A stretch of 63,155 nucleotides of DNA from the NCBI GenBank assembly GCA_947632485.1, contig CANRPJ010000015.1:1-63155 (forward strand), in the 5' to 3' direction. Positions 25,662 through 35,365 of the stretch are shown piece after piece; position 1 is the first letter of the stretch; each line of letters opens with the position of its first letter. Below the pieces are notes generated by a model. The model searched no databases. It had not been told where the DNA came from and was given only the letters and a program-made list of their open reading frames with translations. The position numbers were made by a program, and so were the translations under genes. Source of the stretch: an uncultured Muribaculaceae bacterium (lineage in GTDB: Bacteria; Bacteroidota; Bacteroidia; Bacteroidales; Muribaculaceae).

Positions 25662-26838
25662 TTGGGTAAGCTGCTATGAAACATTCAGGCTTTCTGAGTT
25701 GCTCCTGCAAAGGTAGCAAATCTTTCAGGTTAACCTCGCCTATTATGTAGCTGAAATCTTTGGAAGAGTATTTTTCGCTGATGCTTCTGAAAGGCACCAG
25801 ATACTCATAATTGCTGTCGGAATAGCGGTAGTAGACCCTGAAAAGGCGGTCGTTGGTAAATTCAGGAATCTCCGATTCATGGCGTTTCTTATATTCGTAG
25901 CGGTAGTCGTAGCCGCTGGCGGTGATATCGCTGAGCACAGCCGATCCCGTAGGGTGGCCTCCCGCCCCCTGGCCGAACATGAACTGCTTGTAATAGAATA
26001 ATCCCTTGATAACTACGCCATTAAACTCATCTTCCACGCTGTAGATATATTTATTGCGCGATATGAGATGGGGCATAACTGAGAGAGTAACCTTTCCATC
26101 GGGCATCTTCTCCACATGAGCCACGAGCTTGATGCGCCTGTCGTGCTGATTGGCGAATCTGATCTCGGCATCGGTCATTGTCGATATGCCGTAGGTGAAG
26201 ATGTTTTCAGGAGCTACATAGGTGCCGAAGGCATGGATAGTGAGGATCACGAGCTTGAACACCGAATCCCAGCCATCGATATCGAGCGTGGGATTGCTTT
26301 CGGCGAATCCGAGGTCTTGAGCGAGCTTGAGCGCCTCGGCATAGCCCATGTGCTCATTAAATATCTTCGACAGAATGAAGTTGGAGCTGCCGTTAAGGAT
26401 TCCCTTCACGGAGATGAGCAGGTCGTTGTCGTAGTATTCCTCCAGATTGCGGATCACCGGAATGCTGCCGCAGGCAGAGGCGTCGTAGAGAAGGGGAGTG
26501 CCTGTTTTTTCCTGAAGGTCGATCATCTCCTCGATATGGTAGGCGAGCATCTTCTTATTTCCCGACACTGCGGGCAGCCTGCTCTCGAGAGCACGCTTCA
26601 CTATGCTGTAAGCGGCCTCTGCATCATCGATCAGCTCTACTATCAGATTGATTTCAGGGTCATTGAAGATCTCGTCAGGATTATCTGTGAAGGGGAGATC
26701 GGCATCACGCTTCTTTGTGATGTCGCGCACACATACACGCCGTATGCTGACATTGGGGTTGTCGATACGGGTAATCACATCGTGCAGGCCTTTGCCCACG
26801 GTTCCGAAGCCAAATAGGCCGATGTTGAGCTTTTTCAT
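25654..26838 (-). CDS. hom: Homoserine dehydrogenase
   Basis: Reduces aspartate semialdehyde to homoserine, the branch to Thr and Met. The NAD(P) site GLFGFGTVGKGLHDVI is at the N-terminus and the family block ISVKGILNGSSNFILSK lies near residue 150, followed by GFAESNPTLDIDGWD. At 394 residues it is a monofunctional enzyme; aspartokinase is not fused. The last 70 residues do not look like a clear ACT domain, so feedback control by Thr may differ. It overlaps metX by 4 bp and aroE by 8 bp. Confidence 0.95.
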   Translation of the reverse strand: MKKLNIGLFGFGTVGKGLHDVITRIDNPNVSIRRVCVRDITKKRDADLPFTDNPDEIFNDPEINLIVELIDDAEAAYSIVKRALESRLPAVSGNKKMLAYHIEEMIDLQEKTGTPLLYDASACGSIPVIRNLEEYYDNDLLISVKGILNGSSNFILSKIFNEHMGYAEALKLAQDLGFAESNPTLDIDGWDSVFKLVILTIHAFGTYVAPENIFTYGISTMTDAEIRFANQHDRRIKLVAHVEKMPDGKVTLSVMPHLISRNKYIYSVEDEFNGVVIKGLFYYKQFMFGQGAGGHPTGSAVLSDITASGYDYRYEYKKRHESEIPEFTNDRLFRVYYRYSDSNYEYLVPFRSISEKYSSKDFSYIIGEVNLKDLLPLQEQLRKPECFIAAYPND

Positions 26839-27836
26839 TCCGTTTTCTGAAGAAACTGAAGTATAAGTGCGTTCAGAAGATCGGCCTCCACGAGAAAACC
26901 GTCGTGGCCGAACTCCGAATCAATAATTTCAAACTGAGCGTCGGGAATCTCTTTTACCCATTCAGGCATTTCTGCTACGGGGAAAAGCAGGTCAGTGCTG
27001 ATTCCAACTACCAGCACTGGAGGAGTTATGGAGGCGAGAGCGGAGCTGAGGGAGCCCCGGCCGCGACCGATATTGTGGGAATCAACAGCCTGAGTGAGGC
27101 GGAGATAGCACACTGGATCAAACCGTTTGGCCAGTTTCTCTCCCTGGTAGCGCTGATAGGAGTGCACCCGGCGGTTTACTCCGGCCTGATCTTTATCGGC
27201 CTTTTCTTCCTGGGTGAGATTGTAGGCCTCAGGTCCGCGATAGCTCAGCATGGCGATGGCGCGGGCTGCTGCCAGCCCTTTATCACCGCCACCGGGCTCA
27301 TTCCAGGTGGGATCTGATGTGAGAGCCATTCGCTGAGTCTCATTGAAGGCGCATGCCCAAGGTGTGGCTCTGGGCCCGGTAGCAATAAATGCACAAGCCT
27401 GAAAGCGTGAAGGCTCCTGAGCGGCCCATTCCATGCACTGGAAGCCTCCGATGCTGGCGCCTATGAGCAGCCTGATGCGCCCGATTCCGAGATGATCTGC
27501 AAGGAGCCGGTGAGCCCTCACCATATCGCCCACGCTTACTACCGGAAACTCTTCTCCACGGAGCTGGCCTTCTACGGGCGAGGTCGTGCCGTAGGGAGAG
27601 CCCAATATATTGGCGCAGACAATGAAATATTTTTCGGGGTCGAGAAAGCGTCCGGCCTCTACGGTGTGAGGCCACCAGTCAGATACATCGGAGTTTGCCG
27701 TCAGAGCATGGCATACCCAGATCACATTGTCGGCTTTCGCAGAGAGCTTTCCGAACGTATCATAACGAATATCGAGAGAGGGGATTATCTCCCCGCTCTC
27801 GATTTCAAATGGTTTGTCGTGTCTGTAAATCCCCAT
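26835..27836 (-). CDS. metX: Homoserine O-acetyltransferase
   Basis: Alpha/beta-hydrolase-fold enzyme that activates homoserine for methionine synthesis, directly using the product of the next gene. The nucleophile elbow is LLIGASIGGFQCMEWA (Ser in GASIGG), and the catalytic Asp and His lie in STDLLFPVAEM and SEFGHDGFLVE. PGGGDKGLAAARAIAMLSYR is another family block. I chose the ATG at 27836, giving MGIYRHDKPFEIESGE; a TTG at 27869 would add 11 residues. Overlaps hom by ATGA. Whether acetyl- or succinyl-CoA is used cannot be settled here. Confidence 0.92.
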   Translation of the reverse strand: MGIYRHDKPFEIESGEIIPSLDIRYDTFGKLSAKADNVIWVCHALTANSDVSDWWPHTVEAGRFLDPEKYFIVCANILGSPYGTTSPVEGQLRGEEFPVVSVGDMVRAHRLLADHLGIGRIRLLIGASIGGFQCMEWAAQEPSRFQACAFIATGPRATPWACAFNETQRMALTSDPTWNEPGGGDKGLAAARAIAMLSYRGPEAYNLTQEEKADKDQAGVNRRVHSYQRYQGEKLAKRFDPVCYLRLTQAVDSHNIGRGRGSLSSALASITPPVLVVGISTDLLFPVAEMPEWVKEIPDAQFEIIDSEFGHDGFLVEADLLNALILQFLQKTE

Positions 27837-27895
27837 GTCATTACCACATTTGCCTTTAAGGCACGACAAAGTTAACTAAAATTTCTGAACGGCAA

Positions 27896-29923
27896 TCACC
27901 AGATCACCACGCGTTCCTCTTCCGGACGGAACATCTTGTCGCCTTCCTTGATTCCGAAAGCCTCAAAGAAGGGCGCGATGTTGCGCAGGGTCACGTTGAC
28001 GCGGTTGCGTCCGAGGGAATGGCTGTCTGTTTTGGTGAGCACGAGCACCTCTTCTGGTCTGATATTGTTGGCCCATACGTTGGCGTAAGCCAGATAGAAG
28101 CGCTGCAGAGGTGAGAAGCCGTCGATATCCTTGGCTTCCTTGCCTTTGAGTGAATTAAGGTAGGCTGTAAGGGCAACTCTGAGTCCGCCCTGGTCAGCTA
28201 TATTCTCGCCCAGGGTGTAGCGGCCGTTAGCGTGCACACCCGGAGCCACCTCTACTGCATCAAACTGAGCTGCAAGCTCATCGGCCAGTTTTGTGAAGCG
28301 CTCGGCATCTTCCGGAAGCCACCAGTCCACGAGGTTACCGTCTTTGTCAAACTGACGTCCCGAATCATCGAAACCGTGGGTCATCTCATGACCGATCACA
28401 ACTCCGATGGCGCCATAGTTCTGTGCGTCGTCGGCCGTAACGTCAAAATATGGAGCCTGAAGAATGCCTGCGGGGAAGCATATCTCATTGCTCGTCGGAT
28501 TGTAGTAGGCGTTCACGGTTTGCGGAGTCATGTGCCATTCTGTCTTATCTACAGGCTCATGGAGCTTCTTGATATTGTCCTGAGTGTACCATACGGAGGC
28601 CTTCTGGAGGTTTTCCGCAAGGCTCTTCGACGGATCTACCTCGATGCCGCTATAGTCTTTCCATTTGTCGGGATAGCCTATTTTTACAGTGAAGGTCGCG
28701 AGTTTGGCATGAGCCTGCGCCTTGGTAGAATCCGACATCCAGGTAAGATTGTCGATGTGCTGGCCAAGGGCGGTACGCAGATTCTCTACGAGGGTCTTCA
28801 TGTAGGCCTTATTCTCTTCCGGGAAATATTTGGCCACATAAAGCTCTCCGACAGCCTCACCGAGCACAGAGTTTGGCACCGCCATAGCTTGCTTCCATAG
28901 CGGCTCCTGCTCCTCCTTGCCGCTCATCACGCGGTCGAAAAGTTCGAAGTTGGCATCGATAAAATCCTGACCTAAAGCTCCGCTTGCGTCGGTCACTGCG
29001 TCCAGCGTCAGATAGTCTTTCACCTGCTGCTCTCCGAGGGTGGGGAGAAGATCGTTGATAGCCTTCAGATAGTCAACCGATCCTACTATTACCCTGTCGG
29101 CGTCTTTCACACCCAGAGTAGAGAAATATGTATCCCAGTCAATATTAGGATAATTGCTCTTCAGCTCGGCCATCGACATAGGGTTATAGCGCAGCTGAGG
29201 ATTGCGGCGCATCTCCCGGGTCATCTTGTTTTTGGCTATCTGCTTCTCGAGCAAAATCACATTATCCCACACCCGCTGCTGAGCCTTGGCATCATAGCCG
29301 ATAAGCTCCATCATGCGCTTCACGTAGGCCTCATAAGCCGCCATGATCTTGCGGTTTGTCTCATTGTCTTCGAGATAATAGTCGCGGTCTCCGAGCTGAA
29401 GTCCGCCTTCGCTCACGTGCAAGGCATGGACATCACTGTTTTTTGCATCAGTGCCTACTCCTGCCGAGAAGAAAGAACCGGAGCTGATTCCATTATGGAG
29501 CCAGCCCAGCAAGCTGTAAAGCTCCGTAAGCGAGGCTGAGTTGATGCGCTCCACGGTTGGCATCACCGGTGCTGCTCCTTCGGCATTACGGCGGTCCATA
29601 TCGAGCGCCAGCGCATAGAGATCGCTCACTTTCTGCGCATTAGTGCCTTTTACCTTAGCCTGGGGATCCTGGCTTAGGTTGGTAATCAGCTCTTTGAGCT
29701 GCTCTTTGGCATTATCACGCAGAAGGTCGAACATTCCGAAGCGTGCGTATTCCGGACGCAGCGGATTAGCTTTCATCCAGCCTCCGCAGGCATATTGGAA
29801 GAAATCCTCTCCGGGTTTTACGGATCGGTCGAGATTAGCCGTTTCGATGCCATGCACATCGGCAGCGGCCATACTCATAGGCAGCCCCACGGCGGCTGCT
29901 GCCAGAAATGTCTTTATCTTCAT
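27896..29923 (-). CDS. M13 family metallopeptidase (PepO/neprilysin-like)
   Basis: Secreted zinc endopeptidase of about 675 residues that would cut small peptides in the periplasm. The zinc motif is VIGHEMTHGFDDSG, the third ligand lies in GENIADQGGL, and NAYYNPTSNEICFPAGIL is the conserved substrate block; N-terminal CGGWMKANPLRP also fits. The signal peptide is MKIKTFLAAAAVGLPMSMAA, so I chose the ATG at 29923. An ATG at 29950 overlaps the ABC-F stop (ATGA) and would add nine polar residues including a Cys; it could be the ribosome re-entry point. Confidence 0.92.
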   Translation of the reverse strand: MKIKTFLAAAAVGLPMSMAAADVHGIETANLDRSVKPGEDFFQYACGGWMKANPLRPEYARFGMFDLLRDNAKEQLKELITNLSQDPQAKVKGTNAQKVSDLYALALDMDRRNAEGAAPVMPTVERINSASLTELYSLLGWLHNGISSGSFFSAGVGTDAKNSDVHALHVSEGGLQLGDRDYYLEDNETNRKIMAAYEAYVKRMMELIGYDAKAQQRVWDNVILLEKQIAKNKMTREMRRNPQLRYNPMSMAELKSNYPNIDWDTYFSTLGVKDADRVIVGSVDYLKAINDLLPTLGEQQVKDYLTLDAVTDASGALGQDFIDANFELFDRVMSGKEEQEPLWKQAMAVPNSVLGEAVGELYVAKYFPEENKAYMKTLVENLRTALGQHIDNLTWMSDSTKAQAHAKLATFTVKIGYPDKWKDYSGIEVDPSKSLAENLQKASVWYTQDNIKKLHEPVDKTEWHMTPQTVNAYYNPTSNEICFPAGILQAPYFDVTADDAQNYGAIGVVIGHEMTHGFDDSGRQFDKDGNLVDWWLPEDAERFTKLADELAAQFDAVEVAPGVHANGRYTLGENIADQGGLRVALTAYLNSLKGKEAKDIDGFSPLQRFYLAYANVWANNIRPEEVLVLTKTDSHSLGRNRVNVTLRNIAPFFEAFGIKEGDKMFRPEEERVVIW

Positions 29924-29946
29924 ATAATCAGGGTTTTCGCAATGAT

Positions 29947-31926
29947 TCATCTGGATAAGCGCTCTTTTAGATTGTCAAGATCGGTCTGGGCTAGCTCCCA
30001 TACCGACATAGCATTCTCTATCTCTTTCTGAGCGGAAGAGTATTCCTCAAGTAGCTTTGGATCAGCCTCTCCGGCGGCAAGACGCTCCTCGCGCTGGCGC
30101 TGTGCCTCTTCGAGCATCTCTACCTTTTTCTCTGCTTCCGCCACTGCCTTCTCAGCTCTTTTCACCATTTTGTCGCGCTCCTTCATCTCGGCATACGACA
30201 GCTGCTTCGGGGCTTGAGGTTTCTTCTCCTGCTCCGCCTTGGTAGCAGGCTGAGGGGCAGTCTTTTCCTGCTTCTCCTCCGGAGCCTCCACAGGGCGCCG
30301 CTCGAGCTCACCAAGCGAAGCAATACGCTTGGCGCGAAGGAAATCGTAGATGCCTCCAAGATTCTCGCGCACGCGTCCGCCTCCAAATTCATAGACCTTC
30401 TCCACCAGTCCGTCGAGGAAGTCGCGGTCATGGCTCACAACGATTACTGTCCCGTCGAAGGCCTTGATAGCGTCTTTCAGGATATCTTTAGTAGCCATGT
30501 CGAGATGGTTGGTAGGCTCATCAAGAATCAGAAGATTCACCGGTTCGAGAAGCAGCTTGATCATGGCCAGTCGGGTCTTCTCTCCTCCGGAAAGCACCTT
30601 CACTTTCTTATCAGAGGCCTCGCCGCCAAACATAAAGGCACCTAAGATATCGCGGATGCGCGTGCGGATATCGCCTACGGCCACCCGGTCGATAGTATCG
30701 AACACGGTAATCTCGCCATCAAGCAACTGAGCCTGATTCTGAGCGAAATAGCCGATCTTTACATTATGGCCTACCTTCAGGTCTCCGGTAAATGGAATCT
30801 CGTTCATGATGCATTTCACGAGCGTAGATTTTCCTTCACCGTTCTTACCGACAAAGGCTACTTTCTCTCCGCGCCGGAGAGTGAATGTGGCGTGGTCAAA
30901 CACCTGATGGTCACCATAAGCCTTGCCGACATCTTCGAGTATCAGCGGAAAATCGCCTGAGCGGGGTGCCGGAGGAAATTTCAGACGCAGCCTTGCGGTA
31001 TCTACCTCATCAATCTCGATAGGTACGATCTTTTCAAGCTGCTTCAGGCGGCTCTGCACCTGATTGCTTTTGGTGGGCTTATAGCGGAACCGCTCTACAA
31101 AATCCTTTATCTCAGCAATCTGGGCTTGCTGATTATCGTAGGCGCGACGCTGCTGGTCGATCCGCTCTTTACGAAGCTCCACGAAATGGGAATAATTCAC
31201 CTTATAGTCGTAGATGCGTCCGCAGGAGATCTCGATAGTGCGCTTCGTGACATTATCGATGAAGGCTCGGTCATGGCTCACCAGAACTACCGCCTTAGCC
31301 TTCTGCACGAGAAATTGCTCGAGCCATTGGATTGACTCGATATCGAGATGATTGGTAGGCTCGTCGAGCAGAAGCACATCAGGGTTGCGAAGCAGAATCT
31401 TTGCAAGCTCAATGCGCATTCGCCAGCCTCCGGAAAATTCCTTGGTAGGACGGTTGAAGTCGGCACGGGTGAAACCGAGACCGAGCAGTGTACGCTCGAT
31501 CTCGGCATCAATATTGTCGGTTCCCTCGATTGCAATCCTCTCGTTGAGGTAGGTCAGTCGCTCTATCAGTGCCTGATAGGCATCGGAGTCATAGTCCTCC
31601 CTCTGGGAGAGCTGGGCGCTTATATCGTCGATTTCTGCGTGGCGGCTAAGCGCCTTGCAGAAGGTCTTCTTAACCTCATCGACTACAGTCGTATCATCGG
31701 CTACCTGCATCTGCTGAGGCAGATAGCCTATGGTAGTTCCTTCAGGGCGTCCGATGCTCCCTGCAGTGGGATTCTGCAATCCGGCGATAATCTTCAGCAG
31801 GGTCGATTTTCCGGCTCCGTTCTTCCCGACAAGGGCTATCTTATCGGTGGGGTTGATTACGAAGCTAACATCGCTAAAAATCGGCCGCGCCGAAAATTCT
31901 ACCGTCAGGCCGCTGACAGAAATCAT
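29947..31926 (-). CDS. ABC-F family ATPase
   Basis: Cytoplasmic protein of 659 residues with two ABC domains and no membrane part. Walker A motifs are VGKNGAGKSTLLK and VGKNGEGKSTLVK; the signature loops are KEFSGGWRMRIELAKILL and VLSGGEKTRLAMIKLLL; both are followed by LLLDEPTNHLD or LILDEPTNHLD. The C-terminal 110 residues are a charged coiled coil (AEKAVAEAEKKVEMLEEAQRQ region). ABC-F proteins act on the ribosome as translation factors or antibiotic-protection factors; this architecture is nearest Uup/YdiF types. It overlaps the aminotransferase upstream and the peptidase downstream by ATGA junctions. Confidence 0.93.
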   Translation of the reverse strand: MISVSGLTVEFSARPIFSDVSFVINPTDKIALVGKNGAGKSTLLKIIAGLQNPTAGSIGRPEGTTIGYLPQQMQVADDTTVVDEVKKTFCKALSRHAEIDDISAQLSQREDYDSDAYQALIERLTYLNERIAIEGTDNIDAEIERTLLGLGFTRADFNRPTKEFSGGWRMRIELAKILLRNPDVLLLDEPTNHLDIESIQWLEQFLVQKAKAVVLVSHDRAFIDNVTKRTIEISCGRIYDYKVNYSHFVELRKERIDQQRRAYDNQQAQIAEIKDFVERFRYKPTKSNQVQSRLKQLEKIVPIEIDEVDTARLRLKFPPAPRSGDFPLILEDVGKAYGDHQVFDHATFTLRRGEKVAFVGKNGEGKSTLVKCIMNEIPFTGDLKVGHNVKIGYFAQNQAQLLDGEITVFDTIDRVAVGDIRTRIRDILGAFMFGGEASDKKVKVLSGGEKTRLAMIKLLLEPVNLLILDEPTNHLDMATKDILKDAIKAFDGTVIVVSHDRDFLDGLVEKVYEFGGGRVRENLGGIYDFLRAKRIASLGELERRPVEAPEEKQEKTAPQPATKAEQEKKPQAPKQLSYAEMKERDKMVKRAEKAVAEAEKKVEMLEEAQRQREERLAAGEADPKLLEEYSSAQKEIENAMSVWELAQTDLDNLKERLSR

Positions 31927-33125
31927 GCTTTCTTCTTTCCGGGATAGGCGGCAAGGGCAGCCTCAAGCACCTCAAGGGCTTTGGCGAGGTCTTCTTTCTT
32001 GAGCACATAGGCCACACGCACCTCGTCCTTACCTGCGCCAGGAGTGGAATAGAAACCGGCTGCAGGAGCCATGAACACAGTGGCACCGTCTTTCTCGAAA
32101 TCGGTGAGGCACCACTTCACGAAATCTTCAGCATCTTCAACCGGAAGGCGAACCACGGTATAGAAGGCTCCCTTCGGCATCGGAGTAAAGCAGCCGGGAA
32201 TCTTATTGATACCCTCGATCATGAAGTTGCGGCGGGCGAGATACTCGTCGTAGCTCTCCTTCATGTATTCAGCTGTAGTGTCGATGCTGGCGAGAGCTAC
32301 GAGCTGGCCGAGCAGCGGGGGGCTAAGGCGAGCCTGGGCGAATTTCATGATAGCCTGTCGGAGCTTCTCATCGCGGGTCACGATGGCACCGATGCGGATA
32401 CCACACTCACTGTAGCGCTTCGATACTGAATCGACTACAACCACACGGTCTTCCACACCTTTGAGCTGCAGGGCTGAGAAGTAGGGCTCTTCGGTATAGC
32501 AGTATTCACGATACACCTCGTCGGCGAAGAGATAAAGGTCATGCTTCTTCACGATATCGCGAAGCTGCTCAAGCTCTTCGCGGCTGTAGAGATAGCCGGT
32601 AGGATTGTTGGGGTTGCAGATAAGTATAGCCTTGGTTCTGGGAGTGATCAGCTTCTCAAACTCCTCAACCGGAGGCAATGCGAAACCATTTTCGATATTA
32701 GACTTAACAGTCACAATCTTGGCGCCGGCCATGTGAGCGAAGCCCATATAGTTGGCATAAGCGGGCTCCGGCATGATGATTTCATCGCCAGGATCCAGAG
32801 CGGCCTCAAAGAGAAGCAGGAGAGCCTCAGAGCCGCCTGTAGTAACTATAATATCCTCTGGAGTCACGTCGATTCCGAAGCGATGATAATATTCAGCCAT
32901 CTTGTCGCGCAGGGGCTTTATGCCTTCTGACGGACTGTAGGCGAGCACTCCGGGCTCAATCTTTTTCAGCGCCTCGAAAGCTTCGGGAGGCGAGGGAAGG
33001 TCAGGCTGGCCGATATTAAGACCGTAGACTTTAAGACCACGGGCACGCGCACCATTGGCGAGCGGCACGAGTTTGCGGATAGGTGAGGCGGCCATATCCT
33101 GGCCGCGTTTTGATACTTGAGGCAT
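31923..33125 (-). CDS. Aspartate-type PLP aminotransferase
   Basis: Class I aminotransferase of 400 residues. The PLP lysine lies in VVDSVSKRYSECGIRIGAIV, and LICNPNNPTGYLYSREEL plus FADEVYREYCY provide the Asn and Asp contacts. The N-terminal GLNIGQPDLPSPPEA is typical of the aspartate/aromatic subfamily. The likely substrate is aspartate with 2-oxoglutarate, but the sequence alone does not prove it. First gene of a leftward run of seven. A -7 box TAACTTTG (33174-33181, minus strand) with CTTG 20 bp upstream gives a plausible promoter. Confidence 0.88.
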   Translation of the reverse strand: MPQVSKRGQDMAASPIRKLVPLANGARARGLKVYGLNIGQPDLPSPPEAFEALKKIEPGVLAYSPSEGIKPLRDKMAEYYHRFGIDVTPEDIIVTTGGSEALLLLFEAALDPGDEIIMPEPAYANYMGFAHMAGAKIVTVKSNIENGFALPPVEEFEKLITPRTKAILICNPNNPTGYLYSREELEQLRDIVKKHDLYLFADEVYREYCYTEEPYFSALQLKGVEDRVVVVDSVSKRYSECGIRIGAIVTRDEKLRQAIMKFAQARLSPPLLGQLVALASIDTTAEYMKESYDEYLARRNFMIEGINKIPGCFTPMPKGAFYTVVRLPVEDAEDFVKWCLTDFEKDGATVFMAPAAGFYSTPGAGKDEVRVAYVLKKEDLAKALEVLEAALAAYPGKKKA

Positions 33126-33173
33126 GATTGTCAGGTATTTTCAGGTTTCAGATTCTATATAAGTTTGGTAAGG

Positions 33174-33205
33174 CAAAGTTACAAAAAATCCGGCATTTTT
33201 ACAAG
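33174..33205 (-). promoter_or_regulatory. Bacteroidetes-type promoter for the aminotransferase operon
   Basis: On the minus strand CTTG (33205-33202), 20 nt, then TAACTTTG (33181-33174). The -7 box fits TAnnTTTG exactly; the -33 box keeps TTG. Confidence 0.6.
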
Positions 33206-33311
33206 GCTTAGGAAAGGAGTTTGAAAGTAGATCGATAACTGAACCTTAGGCCTCATCAAATTGTTAAGAACAATAGTATAAATTACTTTGGTTGTCTATT
33301 TCAAAATTTAT

Positions 33312-34184
33312 ATGGAAATCATAAAGAATAAAGAGTTTGGAGGCGAACGCCCCTTGTTTGAATCCCACGATTTAAGGTTAGAAAATGTCGTGATCCGTGC
33401 CGGAGAGTCGGCAATAAAGGAATGTAGCGATATCGAAGCCATAAACTGTACGTTTGAAGGTAATTATCCTTTCTGGCATGTGCATAGATTTCTGATTGAC
33501 CGTTGCTATTTTGATGTAGGCGGTCGTTCGGCTCTTTGGTATAGCGACCATCTGAAGATGAAAGATACGGTGATCGACGCCCCCAAGATGTTCAGGGAGA
33601 TGTCAGTACTGGATCTGGAGAATGTGGTGATCAATGATGCCGATGAAGTGTTCTGGCGTTGTAAGGATATCAAGATCAAGAATCTTAAGCTTCATGGCGG
33701 CACGTATCCTTTCATGTTTAGCGAGAACATTGAGGTCGATGGCTTGGAATCGGATAGCAAATATGTGTTCCAGTATGTGAAAAATGTAGTGATCCGCAAT
33801 GCGAAAATCACAACAAAAGATGCCTTCTGGGAGGTTGAGAATGTGACTATCTATGATTCTGAACTAAATGGCGAATATTTAGGCTGGCACTCTAAGAATC
33901 TGAAACTTGTGAACTGCCACATAACCGGCGAGCAGCCTCTCTGCTATGCCGACAATCTCGTTTTGGAGAACTGCACATTCGGACCTGATTGCGACCGGGC
34001 ATTCGAATATTCTACTCTTAATGCCCAGATAAAGGGAGGTATTACCAATATCAAGAATCCTACCTCCGGACTCATAGTGGCAGATGAGATCGGTAGCGTC
34101 ACGATCGATAAAAATATCAAGGCACCTGCCGACTGCAAGATCGAACTGCGCAATGGAGGTGAAATTAACTACGAGAGAGAATGA
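33312..34184 (+). CDS. DUF3737 family protein
   Basis: The 290-residue protein is built of short beta-strand repeats with recurring N-C-x-F/Y and K-N patterns (INCTFEGNYPFWHV, IKNLKLHGGTYPFMFSENI, LENCTFGPDCDRAFEYS), which suggests a right-handed parallel beta-helix. This matches my recollection of DUF3737. No signal peptide is seen, so it is cytoplasmic. I chose the ATG at 33312 over an upstream TTG at 33288. Its last four bases overlap the patB-type gene, a pairing I associate with this family. Function unknown. Confidence 0.82.
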   Translation: MEIIKNKEFGGERPLFESHDLRLENVVIRAGESAIKECSDIEAINCTFEGNYPFWHVHRFLIDRCYFDVGGRSALWYSDHLKMKDTVIDAPKMFREMSVLDLENVVINDADEVFWRCKDIKIKNLKLHGGTYPFMFSENIEVDGLESDSKYVFQYVKNVVIRNAKITTKDAFWEVENVTIYDSELNGEYLGWHSKNLKLVNCHITGEQPLCYADNLVLENCTFGPDCDRAFEYSTLNAQIKGGITNIKNPTSGLIVADEIGSVTIDKNIKAPADCKIELRNGGEINYERE

Positions 34185-35365
34185 GATACGATTTCGATAG
34201 CGTGACCCCCCGTCGGGGCACGCTATCCTATAAATGGGACAGCGCTCCCGATGGGGTGCTTCCTATGTGGGTGGCTGATATGGATTTCAAGACGGCTCCC
34301 GCTATTATAGATGCTCTGAAAAAGCGTGTAGACAACGGAATATTCGGCTATACGCAAGTGCCCGACGAGTATTATGACGCGGTCACATCCTGGTTCCGCA
34401 GAAAGCACGGTTGGGAAATCGACAGGGAATTAATGATATATACCTCCGGAGTCGTTCCCGCCATATCTGCAATAATCAAGGCTCTTGCGAATCCGGGCGA
34501 CAAGGTAATAGTTCAGACTCCGGTCTATAACTGTTTCTTTTCATCTATCCGCAATAACGGTTGCGAGATACTCAGTTCACCCTTGGTGAAAAAAGGTAAC
34601 ACCTATGATATAGATTTCGAGGACCTTGAGAGAAAAGCTTCAGATGAGAAGGCTACTCTGATGCTACTTTGCAATCCTCACAATCCCGCCGGCAGGGTTT
34701 GGAGCCGTGAAGAACTCAGGAGGATAGGTGAGATTTGCCTAAGAAACGGGGTTACGGTTATATCGGACGAGATTCATTGTGAGTTCGTGTTCGATGGGTT
34801 CCGATACACTCCTTTTGCAACTGTTTCGGAAGAGATAAGAAGGAATTGCGTGGTGTGCGTGTCACCGAGCAAGGCATTCAATATCGCGGGCCTTCAGATT
34901 GCTAACATTGTATCCCCCGATGAGGAGACGCGTGCGAGAATTGACAAGGCTATTAATATCAATGAGGTTTGCGATGTGAATCCTTTTGGCGTGATTGCTA
35001 CAATCGCAGCCTACAATGAGGGCGAAGAATGGCTTTCTCAACTCCTGAGCTACATAAAAGGCAATTATGACTTTATGCGGGATTTCTGTAGTAAGCATCT
35101 GCCGGAGTTCCCTATAGCGAAACTTGAAGCGACTTATCTCGTATGGATGGATTGCTCTGTGCTTAAGCTGAAATCCGAGGAGCTGGAAGAAAAGCTCGTG
35201 GAAAATGCACAGCTCTGGCTCAACGCCGGCACAATGTATGGTTCCATCGACGGCGAGGGTTACATGCGCTGGAATATAGCTTGTCCGCGCAGTTTGCTTC
35301 AGGAAGGTCTGAACCGATTCCTGAACTATGTAAACAAATCAATTATATCGGTCAATCGCTTATAG
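34181..35365 (+). CDS. PatB/MalY family PLP lyase or aminotransferase
   Basis: The 394-residue protein starts with the hallmark RYDFDSVTPRRGT and LPMWVADMDFKTAPAI of MalY/PatB cystathionine beta-lyases. The PLP lysine is in VVCVSPSKAFNIAGLQIAN; LLCNPHNPAGRVWSREEL and SDEIHCEFVFDG complete the site. It would cleave C-S bonds of cystathionine or cysteine conjugates, or act as an aminotransferase. Coupled to the DUF3737 gene by ATGA overlap. A DUF418 fragment begins inside its 3' end in another frame, so its last codons may lie at an old recombination point. Confidence 0.88.
   Translation: MRYDFDSVTPRRGTLSYKWDSAPDGVLPMWVADMDFKTAPAIIDALKKRVDNGIFGYTQVPDEYYDAVTSWFRRKHGWEIDRELMIYTSGVVPAISAIIKALANPGDKVIVQTPVYNCFFSSIRNNGCEILSSPLVKKGNTYDIDFEDLERKASDEKATLMLLCNPHNPAGRVWSREELRRIGEICLRNGVTVISDEIHCEFVFDGFRYTPFATVSEEIRRNCVVCVSPSKAFNIAGLQIANIVSPDEETRARIDKAININEVCDVNPFGVIATIAAYNEGEEWLSQLLSYIKGNYDFMRDFCSKHLPEFPIAKLEATYLVWMDCSVLKLKSEELEEKLVENAQLWLNAGTMYGSIDGEGYMRWNIACPRSLLQEGLNRFLNYVNKSIISVNRL

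Noticed and set aside
35281..35331. Upstream part of the frame that contains the DUF418 remnant
   Set aside because: It is in another frame of the real patB 3' end and does not resemble DUF418.
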